Source: Pseudomonas asiatica (GTDB lineage Bacteria; Pseudomonadota; Gammaproteobacteria; Pseudomonadales; Pseudomonadaceae). From it: a DNA stretch of 64,000 nucleotides. Shown here piece by piece: positions 44,446 to 53,280 of this stretch. The stretch covers positions 248,001 through 312,000 of the forward strand of contig NZ_BLJF01000002.1 of the NCBI RefSeq assembly GCF_009932335.1, given 5' to 3'. The position numbers were made by a program, and so were the translations under genes. The stretch's first letter is position 1. Each line of letters begins with the position of its first letter. The notes beneath the pieces are model-generated. The model was not told the DNA's origin. It was given only the letters and a program-made list of their open reading frames with translations, and did not search any database.

Positions 44446-44692
44446 GGGCCACCTCCATGAACTGCTCGATGTCATCGGCCACTTCCGGGACACCGGGGAA
44501 CTGTTGTTCGAGTTCGCTGATGATCGCGGCAACGTCGCGTTGGCCGTCGATCAGGCCACCGATCAGGGCCGCGCTGTCGTTGAGCTTGATCATGCCCTCG
44601 GGGTACAGCAGCACATGGCCCTTTTGCGCCGGCTCGTACTGGAAGCGGTAGCCGGGGCGCCAGGCTGGCACTTGATTACGGTCGAAACTCAT
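44417..44692 (-). CDS. pqqD: PqqA-binding chaperone PqqD
   Basis: Binds the PqqA peptide and presents it to PqqE. 91 residues from ATG 44692, overlapping pqqC by four bases. It matches the family in length and in the pattern [20 protein letters not shown]. Contiguous with pqqC and pqqE. Confidence 0.95.
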   Translation of the reverse strand: MSFDRNQVPAWRPGYRFQYEPAQKGHVLLYPEGMIKLNDSAALIGGLIDGQRDVAAIISELEQQFPGVPEVADDIEQFMEVARAEHWIVLA

Positions 44693-45444
44693 AGGGTGAT
44701 CCCTTTGTGCCACACCCGTTCCTGGGTGACGGAATGATAGGGCGGGCGGTTCAGCTCGTAGGCCATGCTCATGGCGTCGAGCATGCTCCAGAGAATATCC
44801 AGCTTGAACTGCAGTATCTCCAGCATACGCTCCTGGCCCGCGCGGGTGGTGTAGTGCTGCAAGGTAATCGCCAGGCCATGCTCCACGTCACGCCGGGCCT
44901 GGCCCAGGCGGGTGCGGAAGTATTCGTAGCCGGCCGGGTCGATCCACGGGTAGTGCTGCGGCCAGCTGTCCAGGCGCGACTGGTGGATCTGCGGGGCGAA
45001 CAGTTCGGTCAACGAGCTGCTGGCCGCTTCCTGCCAACTGGCCCGGCGGGCGAAGTTGACGTAGGCGTCCACGGCAAAGCGCACACCGGGCAGTACCAGC
45101 TCCTGGGAGCGCAGCTGGTCCGGGTCCAGGCCCACGGCCTGGCCCAGGCGCAGCCAGGCTTCGATACCACCGTCCTCGCCGGGCGCGCCATCGTGGTCGA
45201 GCAGGCGCTGGATCCACTCGCGGCGTACTTCGCGGTCCGGGCAGTTGGCCAGGATCGCGGCATCCTTCATCGGGATGTTGACCTGGTAGTAGAAGCGGTT
45301 GGCTACCCAGCCCTGGATCTGTTCGCGGGTGGCGCGACCCTGGTACATCGCCACGTGGTACGGGTGATGAATGTGATAGTAGGCGCCCTTGGCGCGCAGG
45401 GCCTGCTCGAATTCGGCAGGGGACATTGGCAGTGCGTCGCTCAT
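44689..45444 (-). CDS. pqqC: Pyrroloquinoline-quinone synthase
   Basis: Cofactorless oxidase for the last step of PQQ formation. 251 residues from ATG 45444 with AGGAG upstream; a longer frame from 45537 runs through a REP pair. All-helical haem-oxygenase-like fold with conserved [20 protein letters not shown] and the histidine-rich later segment. It heads the pqqCDE block after a REP pair. Confidence 0.96.
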   Translation of the reverse strand: MSDALPMSPAEFEQALRAKGAYYHIHHPYHVAMYQGRATREQIQGWVANRFYYQVNIPMKDAAILANCPDREVRREWIQRLLDHDGAPGEDGGIEAWLRLGQAVGLDPDQLRSQELVLPGVRFAVDAYVNFARRASWQEAASSSLTELFAPQIHQSRLDSWPQHYPWIDPAGYEYFRTRLGQARRDVEHGLAITLQHYTTRAGQERMLEILQFKLDILWSMLDAMSMAYELNRPPYHSVTQERVWHKGITL

Positions 45445-45485
45445 TCGGCTGGCTCCTGTAAAGCTGAGTCTCGGCTCACCTCGCC

Positions 45486-45576
45486 CCCTGTGGGAGCGGG
45501 CGTGCCCGCGAACACCGGCGAAGCCGGTGCCATACACCGTGTTGGATTTTTCGCGGGCATGCCCGCTCCCACAGGG
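45486..45576. repeat. REP pair (GCGGGCGTGCCCGC type) inside the pqq operon
   Basis: Arms TGTGGGAGCGGGCGTGCCCG and GCGGGCATGCCCGCTCC lie between pqqB and pqqC and could set differential mRNA stability. Confidence 0.92.
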
Positions 45577-45600
45577 GGTTGTGTCAACTCGCAGACCTTT

Positions 45601-46512
45601 TTACAACTCGATACTCATGCCATCGAAGGCCACTTCCACACCCCGGCGCAGCACTTCGGCACGCTCGGGCGAGTCTTCGTCGAGAATCGGGTTGGTGTTG
45701 TTGATGTGGATAAGTACCTTGCGCTGGCGCGGGAAGCCATCCAGCACCTCCAGCATGCCGCCGGGGCCGTTCTGCGCCAGGTGGCCCATCTCGCGGCCGG
45801 TGCGGGTGCCTACGCCACGGCGCTGCATTTCATCATCTTCCCACAGGGTGCCGTCGACCAGCAGGCAGTCGGCGCCTTGCATCATCGTCAGCAGCTTGTT
45901 GTCTACCTGGCCCAGGCCTGGGGCGTAGAACAGCTTGCCGCCGGTGCGGGTGTCCTCGACCAGCAGGCCAAGGTTGTCGCCCGGGTGCGGGTCGAAGCGG
46001 TGTGGCGAGTAGGGCGGCGCGGCGCTGCGCAGGGGGAACGGGGTGAAGCGCAGGTTGGGGCAGGCGTCGATGACGAAGCTGCCTTCCAGCTCGATGCGGT
46101 TCCACTGCAGGCCGCCGTTCCAGTGGCTGAGCATGTTGAACAGCGGAAAGCCCGTGGTCAGGTCCTGGTGGACCATGTCGGTGCACCACACCTGGTGCGG
46201 GCAGCCTTCGCGCAGGCTGAGCAGGCCAGTGGTGTGGTCGATCTGGCTGTCCAGCAGGATGATGGCGTTGATGCCGGTGTCGCGCAGGGCACGGGCCGGC
46301 TGCATCGGCGCAAAGGCCTGGAGCTGGGCGCGGATATCGGGCGAGGCATTGCACAGCACCCAGTGCACGCCATCGTCGGACAGGGCGATGGAGGACTGGG
46401 TGCGCGGCGTGGCCCGCAAGGTGCCGTCACGCAAGCCCTTGCAGTTGACGCAGTTGCAGTTCCACTGGGGGAACCCGCCGCCGGCGGCGGAACCGAGAAC
46501 CTGGATGTACAT
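45601..46512 (-). CDS. pqqB: PQQ biosynthesis protein PqqB
   Basis: Metallo-beta-lactamase-fold protein, a hydroxylase acting on the Tyr/Glu intermediate. 303 residues from ATG 46512 ([19 protein letters not shown]). The conserved [20 protein letters not shown] and HINNTNPIL stretches are present. It is separated from pqqA by an attenuator-like hairpin. Confidence 0.95.
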   Translation of the reverse strand: MYIQVLGSAAGGGFPQWNCNCVNCKGLRDGTLRATPRTQSSIALSDDGVHWVLCNASPDIRAQLQAFAPMQPARALRDTGINAIILLDSQIDHTTGLLSLREGCPHQVWCTDMVHQDLTTGFPLFNMLSHWNGGLQWNRIELEGSFVIDACPNLRFTPFPLRSAAPPYSPHRFDPHPGDNLGLLVEDTRTGGKLFYAPGLGQVDNKLLTMMQGADCLLVDGTLWEDDEMQRRGVGTRTGREMGHLAQNGPGGMLEVLDGFPRQRKVLIHINNTNPILDEDSPERAEVLRRGVEVAFDGMSIEL

Positions 46513-46539
46513 GGCCACTCTCTCTGCAGAAACCGTAGC

Positions 46540-46574
46540 GAAAAAACGAAAACGCCCCGGCAGGCCGAGGCGTT
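46540..46574 (-). terminator. Attenuator-type hairpin between pqqA and pqqB
   Basis: On the minus strand AACGCC-T-CGGC pairs with GCCG-G-GGCGTT, followed by TTCGTTTTTT. Partial termination here would give more pqqA than pqqBCDE mRNA, as reported for several pqq operons. Confidence 0.7.
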
Positions 46575-46590
46575 GAACCGTAAGCCGGGC

Positions 46591-46662
46591 TTAGCGGTTG
46601 GCGAAGTACATGGTGACTTCGAAGCCGATGCGCAGATCAGTGTATGCAGGTTTGGTCCACAT
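46591..46662 (-). CDS. pqqA: PqqA precursor peptide
   Basis: A 23-residue peptide ([20 protein letters not shown] then ANR) that supplies the Glu and Tyr backbone of PQQ; the EVTMY segment holds both residues. ATG 46662 has AAGGAG eight bases upstream. Reading length, motif and place before pqqB make the call certain. Confidence 0.97.
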
Positions 46663-46820
46663 GGAATTACTCCTTCCGGATGAGGGGGTGGGTTTGTCAG
46701 CTACTACTTGGGTACCGCCAATGGCTGGAGGTTCCCATGGCTGGGATTGCGCTATCTTACAAGAAAAATTTGTACCGAAAGGTTAATTATTCGAAAACTC
46801 CGTTGCGGTTTTCGTAACAA

Positions 46821-49121
46821 TCATGGGTTTGAACCCAGCCAGGAAGCATCTGGTGCGGCTGCGTTGGCAAGGCATAGCCAAGTGGAATCTGTATCGAGCA
46901 AGTGGTTCAGCAACTGGTCCAGATCCGTCTGCCGCGTTTTCAGGATAGACCTGCGCAGTGCATCCAGCCTGCCGGGTTGTGTGGCCAGGAATGTCTGCCA
47001 CGCCCATTCGGCGACTTCGGCGTTGCCCATCGCCGGTTCATCGAATTGCGCGGCCAGGGCCTGACCAGCGGCAGGGGCCAGGGTAACGCCCTGGCGCAGC
47101 AAGGTGAGCAGGTGGTCGAGGATCTGTACCTGGCTGGCATGAGGCGACTGGACCCCGAACAGCAGGCCGCCGACCCCCTCGACCTGACGAAAGGTACTGA
47201 ACACCGCATAGCCGAGTTGCAGTTCTACCCGTAGCCGTTGGTAAACCGGCCCTTGCAGCAACTGCGCGAGCAGGCGGCCAGCGGCTTCCATGGCCGCTGG
47301 CAGTGGGCAGAACAGCAGCAGGGCATGCTCACTGCCGGGTACTTCGGCATGTTGCCAACGGTGCTTGGCCCAGGCGGGCAGAGGGCCAGGCGCCGAGCCT
47401 TGGCCAGGGCAGTGCTGCAGCACGGTGCCCAATGCGTTCAGGGCGGCATCGTCGAAGCCGGCAGCCAGGCCGTGCCAGCGTGTTTGCTGCCACAGGCTGT
47501 CGAGATGCGTCTGTGCCAGGGTGCAGGCCGGAGCAGGTGCAGGCGCGGCGCCCAGAACTGCGTCGGGTAGCTGCTTGAGCAGGGCACGGATGGGGATCAG
47601 TGCCGGAGGCTGCGTCGAACTCGGCAGCCAGCTTCCTGCCGGGGGCTTGAGCATCAGTGCCAAGGCCTGTTCCACAGTGCGCAATACCGCTGCCGGCAGC
47701 CCGGCGCAGCGCAGTTGCCAATATTCGCCAGCGGTACTGAACTGCAGCTGCACCGATACGCGCTCGCAGCGCTCCTGCAGGGGGTGCAAGGCGCGCTCGA
47801 GCAGCGCATGCAGGCGCTGGCGCAACGGCGAAGGGACATGCCAGCGCAGGTACAGCGCCGCGTACTGACGAGCACCAGGCAGCTGGTCGCTGACTTTCAA
47901 TGCCGCTGGCAGTGGGTGCGGACTGGCATCAGGCAAGTCGGCCAGAAGCAGGGGGTCGATGGAGGGCAGTTGCCAATGCCCATGTGCGCGGCCCGGCAGG
48001 CCTTCCAGCAGGGCTCGGAGCGCCTGCAAGCCTTGTGTGTCCAAACCGCTGAACGGCTGGCCGGCGCTGTCCCGGCGGGCCAGCTCAAGCGCACTGGCAC
48101 TGCGTTCGCGGCTTTGCTGCAGCAGCTCGAATTCGGCACTCAATTGCTCAGGGGCGGCCTGGCGGATGAAGCCGAACCAGCCCTGCAACAGGGCATTGGC
48201 TTCCTCTGGGCAGGCGTCCTCGCTCAGCTTCAGATCAATGTGCCACAGCAACTGCCCGGCGAAGGCATACAGCGCCTCAGCCTTGAAGCCTTGCAGCCAG
48301 CCACGCTGGCGAAGTGCATCCAGCCAGGTGCCCGGGCGGCTATCGCCGAGGCTGGCGATGAGCAACTCAAGGGCCTGCTCGGCACCTGCCGGCAGGTTTT
48401 CGTGGCTGAACAGCAGGTGCGTGTCGGTCGCCGATAAAGGCGGTGGCAGAGCTTGTGGCACCCGTTCACCTGTTGCGAACAGCTTGGCATGCTGCCGGCC
48501 CAGTAATTCCAGTTCATCCAGCGATTGCGGGCCGCACAGGCTCAGGGTGACCTGGCCGCCTTGGTAGAAGCGCTGGTGAAAGCCACCGAGCGCTTGCTGG
48601 AAGGCAGGATCCTGCAAGGCCAGGGTGTGCCGGTTACCGGCATGAAAAGCGCCCAATGGATGGCCGGGCGCTGCCGATTGCAGCAAGGCGAACTGCTGCT
48701 GGGCCTGCGGGCTGCGCGACCAGGCAATGAACTCGGCATGGATTACTTCGCGTTCGCGGCGTTGGCGCTCGATACCCAAATCTGGCTCGGCCAACATCTG
48801 GCACAGGCGCTCCAGCCCCCCGGCCAGGGCGCTGGGCGGGACCTCGAAGAAGAAGTCGGTGGTGCGTTCGCGAGTGCTGGCATTGACCTGGCCGCCGAGG
48901 GCCTGCACGTAGCGCATCAGGCCGTCGTCCAGAGGGAAGCGCGAGGTGCCGAGGAAGAACAGGTGCTCCAGGAAGTGGGCCAGGCCGGGCCATCTGGTCG
49001 GCGCGTCGTGGCTACCCGCGTGCACCCGCAGGGCCGCGGCCGAGCGCTTCAGGCGCGGGGCGTGGCGCAGGGTCAGCTGCAGGCCGTTGGCGAGGGTGAG
49101 GTGGCGGGTGGCGTCAGGCAT
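46821..49121 (-). CDS. pqqF: PQQ biosynthesis zinc protease
   Basis: M16-family (pitrilysin) protease that cuts the cross-linked PqqA to release the Glu-Tyr unit. 766 residues from ATG 49121 with GGAG upstream. The inverted zinc motif HFLEH is at residues 49-53, with the distal Glu in REREVIHAEF. The second half is a degenerate M16 repeat. It lies 158 bases upstream of pqqA, which probably has its own promoter there (AT-rich around 46750-46810). Confidence 0.95.
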   Translation of the reverse strand: MPDATRHLTLANGLQLTLRHAPRLKRSAAALRVHAGSHDAPTRWPGLAHFLEHLFFLGTSRFPLDDGLMRYVQALGGQVNASTRERTTDFFFEVPPSALAGGLERLCQMLAEPDLGIERQRREREVIHAEFIAWSRSPQAQQQFALLQSAAPGHPLGAFHAGNRHTLALQDPAFQQALGGFHQRFYQGGQVTLSLCGPQSLDELELLGRQHAKLFATGERVPQALPPPLSATDTHLLFSHENLPAGAEQALELLIASLGDSRPGTWLDALRQRGWLQGFKAEALYAFAGQLLWHIDLKLSEDACPEEANALLQGWFGFIRQAAPEQLSAEFELLQQSRERSASALELARRDSAGQPFSGLDTQGLQALRALLEGLPGRAHGHWQLPSIDPLLLADLPDASPHPLPAALKVSDQLPGARQYAALYLRWHVPSPLRQRLHALLERALHPLQERCERVSVQLQFSTAGEYWQLRCAGLPAAVLRTVEQALALMLKPPAGSWLPSSTQPPALIPIRALLKQLPDAVLGAAPAPAPACTLAQTHLDSLWQQTRWHGLAAGFDDAALNALGTVLQHCPGQGSAPGPLPAWAKHRWQHAEVPGSEHALLLFCPLPAAMEAAGRLLAQLLQGPVYQRLRVELQLGYAVFSTFRQVEGVGGLLFGVQSPHASQVQILDHLLTLLRQGVTLAPAAGQALAAQFDEPAMGNAEVAEWAWQTFLATQPGRLDALRRSILKTRQTDLDQLLNHLLDTDSTWLCLANAAAPDASWLGSNP

Positions 49122-49169
49122 GGAAACTCCGGGGCAGGTGTTCATGCTAACCCATTTGTGTTGGCAGGC

Positions 49170-49277
49170 TTGGCCCTATCGCCGGCAAGCCGGCTCCCGC
49201 AGGGAATGCAAATGCCTTGAAACCGGTGCGGTCGAGGTGGGAGCCGGCTTGCCGGCGAATGGGCCGCACAGCGGCCC
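49170..49277. repeat. REP pair (GCCGGCAAGCCGGCTCC type)
   Basis: Arms CGCCGGCAAGCCGGCTCC and complement plus a GGGCCGCACAGCGGCCCC foot, between pqqF and davA. Confidence 0.92.
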
Positions 49278-49280
49278 CTG

Positions 49281-50075
49281 TCAGCCCTTACGCAGGTGCA
49301 GCTCCTGGCGCAGATCGCTCAGGTAAGGAAACGCCGCCCGCCCCTGTACCACCCGCTCATGCTCCAGCTCCGCCAGCAACTGGCACTCGTCCCGCCCGGC
49401 CATGGCCAGCAGGCTGCCATCCGGGCCGACGATGCTGCTCTGCCCGCAATACTGGATATCGTCTTCCGAGCCGCAGTAGTTGGCATACACCAGGTAGCAC
49501 TGATTCTCCTGCGCCCGCGCCCTCACTGTCACCTGGCAGATGAAGTCGTACGGCGACATGTTCGCCGTCGGCACCAGGATCAGCTCGGCACCGTCCAGCG
49601 CCAGGCGTCGCGCGTTTTCCGGGAACTCGATGTCGTAGCAGATCAGCAGGCCGACCTTCCAGCCATCCAGCTCCACCACCGGGAAGTGATCGGCACCTGC
49701 GCTGAACATCGAGCGGTCCAGCTCGCCGAACAGGTGGGTCTTGCGATAGTTGCTCAGGCTGCGGCCGTGCGCATCGATCAACTGCACGCTGTTGTAGATC
49801 GCGCCATCATCGCCACGCTCCGGATACCCGTAGACGATGGCGATGCGGTGCGCCTGGGCGATTTCCACCACCTCCATGGCCGCCGGGCCATCGGCGGCCT
49901 CGGCCAGGCGCTCGACCTGGGCCAGGCCGATGTTGTAGCCGGTCAGGAACATCTCCGGGCACACCAGCAAACTGGCCCCGCGTTCGGCCGCCAGTTGCGC
50001 CTGGTGGCGCAACCGTTGCAGGTTGCCGGGCACGTCCAGTGGCTTGGGTGCGCCCTGGAACAGAGCGATGCGCAT
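49281..50075 (-). CDS. davA: 5-aminopentanamidase (delta-aminovaleramidase)
   Basis: Carbon-nitrogen hydrolase that turns 5-aminovaleramide into 5-aminovalerate in the lysine aminovalerate pathway. 264 residues from ATG 50075 with AAGGAGG upstream. Nitrilase-type triad: Glu in LVCPEMFLTGY (Glu 41), Lys in YRKTHLFGELD and Cys in LLICYDIEFPE. It lies 14 bases after davB and works directly on its product. Confidence 0.93.
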   Translation of the reverse strand: MRIALFQGAPKPLDVPGNLQRLRHQAQLAAERGASLLVCPEMFLTGYNIGLAQVERLAEAADGPAAMEVVEIAQAHRIAIVYGYPERGDDGAIYNSVQLIDAHGRSLSNYRKTHLFGELDRSMFSAGADHFPVVELDGWKVGLLICYDIEFPENARRLALDGAELILVPTANMSPYDFICQVTVRARAQENQCYLVYANYCGSEDDIQYCGQSSIVGPDGSLLAMAGRDECQLLAELEHERVVQGRAAFPYLSDLRQELHLRKG

Positions 50076-50089
50076 GCTGCCTCCTTGTC

Positions 50090-51772
50090 TCAGTCCGGCA
50101 GGGCGATCGGGCCGATTTCGTCGAACACATCGCCTGGGCCGGGGTTGTCCGGGTGGGTGCGGCCACCGAAGTGATTCATGATACCCCACACCGCATTCAG
50201 CGATGTTTGTACCGCGCCTTCCACCCAGGCCGGCGTCCACGACACATCGTCACCGGCGATGAACATGCCGCGCTGCTCGGCAGGCATGTCCTGCTGCATG
50301 AAGTGCGCGTACATGCGCTGGTTGTAGCGGTAGTGCCCAGGCAACGCGCCCTTGAAGGCGCCGAGGAAGTGCGGGTCGGCTTCCCAGGAAACGGTGATCG
50401 GGTCGCCGATGATGTGCCCGGCGATGTCGGTCTTCGGGTAGATCTTCTTCAGTGCATCCAGAGCCAGTTGCACGCGTTTTTCCACCGGGTGCGGCAGCAT
50501 CTTCAGCGCGTCGCTCATCCACGAGTAGGACAGGCAGATCACCCCCGGCTTGTCGTCACCGTTATCGAACAAGTAGGTGCCACGGGTGAGGCGATCGGTG
50601 AGGGTCATGCTCATCAGGTCGCGGCCGGTTTCCGGGTCCTTGTCCTTCCAGAACGGCCGGTCGACCATGACGAAGGTCTTCGACGACTGCATGTAGCGGG
50701 TGCGGTCCAGGGCCATCCACATCTTTTGCGAGAACAGCGATTCCTCGCAGTCGATCTGGGTGGTCAGCAGCCAGGTCTGGCAGGTGACGAGCACGGCACT
50801 GTAGTGACGGGTGTCGCCCCAGTTGTCGGTGACCGCCAGGCGGCCATCGGCAGCGCGGGCGATGCGCTTGACCCCGGTACGCGGTGCGCCGCCATGCAGC
50901 CCGCTCAGGCTGGTGCCTTCCGGCCAATGCACGCAGCGCTCCGGTACATGGCGCCAGATGCCTTGCGGTACCTGTTCCACACCGCCGACTACCAGGTGCT
51001 GGTGGTCGTCGCAGTTGGTCATCACCACGCGGAAGATTTCCAGCATCGAGTTGGGGAAGTCCGAGTCCCAGCCGCCGGTGCCGAAGCCGACCTGGCCGAA
51101 CACTTCGCGGTGCTGGAAGCTCAGCTGGGCGAACGAGCGCGAGGTGGCGACGAAGTCGTAGAACGTGCGGTCGTCCCACAGCGGTACCAGCTTGTTCCAA
51201 AGCTCTTTCAGGCGCGGTACGTCACGGTCGCGGATGGCCTGCTGGATGTCGGCGAACTGGGCACCGCTTTCCAGCGCGTCGGCCCAGGCATCGGCCACTT
51301 CGTGGAACAACTTGGGCAGGTCGGTGGGTTTTTCGGCGTAGTAGGTCTGGCCTTCCAGGTCGATCACAGTGCTGCCCGAGGCCGGGGTCAGTGGGTTGGG
51401 GAACGGTTTGGTCTCCAGGCCCAGCTTGTCCACGTAGTGGTAGAAGGCAGTGGACGACACCGGGAAGCGCATGCCACCCAGTTCGGCGATGATCCCGTCA
51501 GTGCCGTTGAAGGTTTGCGAGCGCAGCCGGCCACCCAGCTTGGATGCTTCGTACACCACCGGCTTTAGGCCCAGCTTCATCAGCTCGTAGGCCGCCACCA
51601 GGCCGGCGATACCGGCGCCCACGATTGCCACTTCCTCACCATGGCGCTCGGCCGGGATGCTGCCCAGGCCTGCGGGGTGTTCCAGCCAATCGTCGAAGGC
51701 GAAGGGGAAATCCGGGCCGAAGATGGTGACGGGTTTTTTACCATCGGCGGGGTGGCGGTTTTTCTTGTTCAT
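50090..51772 (-). CDS. davB: L-lysine 2-monooxygenase
   Basis: FAD amine oxidase family enzyme that converts L-lysine with O2 into 5-aminovaleramide and CO2. 560 residues from ATG 51772; a longer frame includes unrelated leader and a REP region. The dinucleotide motif is EEVAIVGAGIAGLVAAYELM near residue 47, followed by YEASKLGGRLRSQ. It is close in type to tryptophan 2-monooxygenase, but the adjacent davA fixes the lysine assignment. A -10-like TATACT lies near 51815 on the same strand. Confidence 0.92.
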   Translation of the reverse strand: MNKKNRHPADGKKPVTIFGPDFPFAFDDWLEHPAGLGSIPAERHGEEVAIVGAGIAGLVAAYELMKLGLKPVVYEASKLGGRLRSQTFNGTDGIIAELGGMRFPVSSTAFYHYVDKLGLETKPFPNPLTPASGSTVIDLEGQTYYAEKPTDLPKLFHEVADAWADALESGAQFADIQQAIRDRDVPRLKELWNKLVPLWDDRTFYDFVATSRSFAQLSFQHREVFGQVGFGTGGWDSDFPNSMLEIFRVVMTNCDDHQHLVVGGVEQVPQGIWRHVPERCVHWPEGTSLSGLHGGAPRTGVKRIARAADGRLAVTDNWGDTRHYSAVLVTCQTWLLTTQIDCEESLFSQKMWMALDRTRYMQSSKTFVMVDRPFWKDKDPETGRDLMSMTLTDRLTRGTYLFDNGDDKPGVICLSYSWMSDALKMLPHPVEKRVQLALDALKKIYPKTDIAGHIIGDPITVSWEADPHFLGAFKGALPGHYRYNQRMYAHFMQQDMPAEQRGMFIAGDDVSWTPAWVEGAVQTSLNAVWGIMNHFGGRTHPDNPGPGDVFDEIGPIALPD

Positions 51773-51968
51773 GAAGTGACCTTGCCAGAGAGGCTGCGCA
51801 GGGGCGGAGCCTGAGTATAGGAGATGCCTGGAGGCCATTTTAGGGAGTGGGGTGTTCGTTATTAAGGTGCATATTGTTGTCTGAATGTAGCTTGAATCGT
51901 CGAAATGTATAAACAAGATTGCTTTATGACGAACAGGAAGCCTACCCATCTCAAGCACAGCATCGGCC

Positions 51969-52058
51969 CCCTGTGGGAGCGGGCGAGCCCGCGAAGAAGC
52001 CCCCGCGGTGTATGGCACGGGCTTCGCCCGTGTTCGCGGGCACGCCCGCTCCCACAGG
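51969..52058. repeat. REP pair (GCGGGCGAGCCCGC type)
   Basis: Arms TGTGGGAGCGGGCGAGCCCG and GCGGGCACGCCCGCTCC, with an inner CACGGGCTTCGCCCGTG hairpin, in the 600-base gap between davB and the DUF3077 gene. Confidence 0.92.
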
Positions 52059-52138
52059 GTGTGATCAGACAGTTCCTACACCCATGCCATGAATTAAAGA
52101 ATTACCCTACGCCCGCTATAGCCTCGGTCTGGCTGCGT

Positions 52139-52348
52139 GGGAAACGCCTCATCGTTAACTTCACTGGGTCGCCGCTGTTCGGGCGACTGGGTGTGAGAAC
52201 CCATCTCCAACTTCGTACCAAGGCTTATGTCATGGCAGCTGTGCGCGGGCAGGCTTTCGCCTGGCCGGATTTCCAAGTTGGCCGGTTCTCACCCCGTGCA
52301 TGGCTGCCACCTATTTCCCGTGAGAAGGAGTTGGTAGGCGGTTTTCTC
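52139..52348 (+). ncRNA. Candidate structured RNA leader with pseudoknot
   Basis: Nested complementary segments suggest a folded RNA. P1: GAAACGCCT (52141-52149) with AGGCGGTTTTC (52336-52346). Hairpin: GTCGCC (52168) with GGCGAC (52182). P3: GTGAGAACC (52193-52201) with GGTTCTCAC (52284-52292), continued by CCAACTT (52207) with AAGTTGG (52275). Hairpin CAGGC/GCCTG lies at 52250. TGGCAGC inside the P3 loop (52233-52239) can pair with GCTGCCA outside it (52303-52309), which would be a pseudoknot. It ends 25 bases before the DUF3077 ATG. I know no name for it. Confidence 0.55.
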
Positions 52349-52372
52349 AAGACTCAATTTGGAAACTGCATC

Positions 52373-52663
52373 ATGAAGAAGACTTATTCCGACCAACCCG
52401 AAAAACTGAAACCCACCGCAGAAAAAACCTTCTGCAACTGCGAAACCAGCCACCCGCCATTATTCGCCATACGCCCCGGCATCGACGCCGCAGACGCCTT
52501 GGTCCACGCCTGCCTGCTGGCCCGTGGCCTCAATCAGATCGCCACCGACTATGCCCAGCATCACGCCCCCGAGCGCAGCCGTGACATCGTCTGGTCGATG
52601 CAGCATTCCGCCGAAAGCCTTTCGGCGATTCTGGAAGGCCTGCTCGACGGCCAGGAGGCCTGA
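52373..52663 (+). CDS. DUF3077-type small protein
   Basis: 96 residues from ATG 52373. The frame stays open far upstream, but that stretch is the structured leader and a REP pair, so the short start is preferred. The central part (LFAIRPGIDAADALVHACLL) matches the small Pseudomonas DUF3077 proteins, which are helical and occur in many copies per genome. An upstream AAGGAG at 52325 is too far from the ATG to serve it; GGAAAC before the ATG is a weak site. Function unknown. It converges with the Lrp gene, 13 bases apart. Confidence 0.75.
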   Translation: MKKTYSDQPEKLKPTAEKTFCNCETSHPPLFAIRPGIDAADALVHACLLARGLNQIATDYAQHHAPERSRDIVWSMQHSAESLSAILEGLLDGQEA

Positions 52664-52676
52664 CCGCCAGCCAGGT

Positions 52677-53138
52677 TCAGAGCGGCTGCCCTCGGTCCAC
52701 CTTGCTGCTGAGAATGATCGACGTGGTGGTCTTCTCCACCCCGTCGACACTGCCGATCTGGTCGAGCAACTGGTCCAGTTGCTCGGGCGAATCCGTACGC
52801 AGCCAGGCCACATAGTCGAACTCGCCGCTCACTGCGCACAGCTGCTGTACCTGGCCCATGGCACTCAGGCGCCGCACCACCTCCTTGCCCGAGCGCGGCT
52901 GCACCTTGATCCCCACATACGCCTGCAGCCCACCCCCCATCACCCGCTGGCCCAGGCGCACGCCATAGCCGGAGATGACCTTGTTCTTCTCCAGCCGCTC
53001 CAGACGCGAGTTGACGGTAGTACGAGCGATGCCCAGCTGGCGGGCGAGGGTGGCGACGCTTTCGCGGGCGTTTATCTGCAACAGGGCGATCAGCTGGCGA
53101 TCGATTTCATCCAGCGTGATGGAGCGGGAATCCGACAT
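52677..53138 (-). CDS. Lrp/AsnC-family regulator
   Basis: 153 residues. N-terminal helix-turn-helix (LDEIDRQLIALLQINARESV, then LARQLGIARTTVNSRLERLE) and a C-terminal RAM/ACT-like effector domain (VVRRLSAMGQVQQLCAVSGE). Lrp-type proteins sense amino acids; the nearness to davBA makes lysine a reasonable effector, though a DUF3077 gene lies between. No terminator was seen in the 13 bases before the convergent stop. Confidence 0.92.
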   Translation of the reverse strand: MSDSRSITLDEIDRQLIALLQINARESVATLARQLGIARTTVNSRLERLEKNKVISGYGVRLGQRVMGGGLQAYVGIKVQPRSGKEVVRRLSAMGQVQQLCAVSGEFDYVAWLRTDSPEQLDQLLDQIGSVDGVEKTTTSIILSSKVDRGQPL

Positions 53139-53233
53139 GGCGAGTCTCTACGGTTGACCCGCTAGCCTAGCCAGCCTGCGGTAAGCAGGGCAAGGGTAGA
53201 CAGTTGGCCATGCGTTGCATCAGTGCTGCAATC

Positions 53234-53280
53234 CCGGGGCAGCTTCGCGGCCCTTTCGCGACACAAGGCCGCTCCTACAG
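53234..53280. repeat. Single REP arm
   Basis: GGGGCAGCTTCGCGGCCC foot and the CGCGACACAAGGCCGCTCC core without the usual second arm, about 95 bases upstream of the Lrp start codon. Confidence 0.8.

Noticed and set aside
50090..51772. Tryptophan 2-monooxygenase (iaaM, auxin synthesis)
   Set aside because: Same enzyme family, but the partner gene is a 5-aminovaleramidase-type nitrilase and the gene order fits the lysine pathway davBA.
51905..52372. Upstream in-frame extension of the DUF3077 gene
   Set aside because: The frame is open but runs through a REP pair and the structured leader; conserved protein features begin only after ATG 52373.
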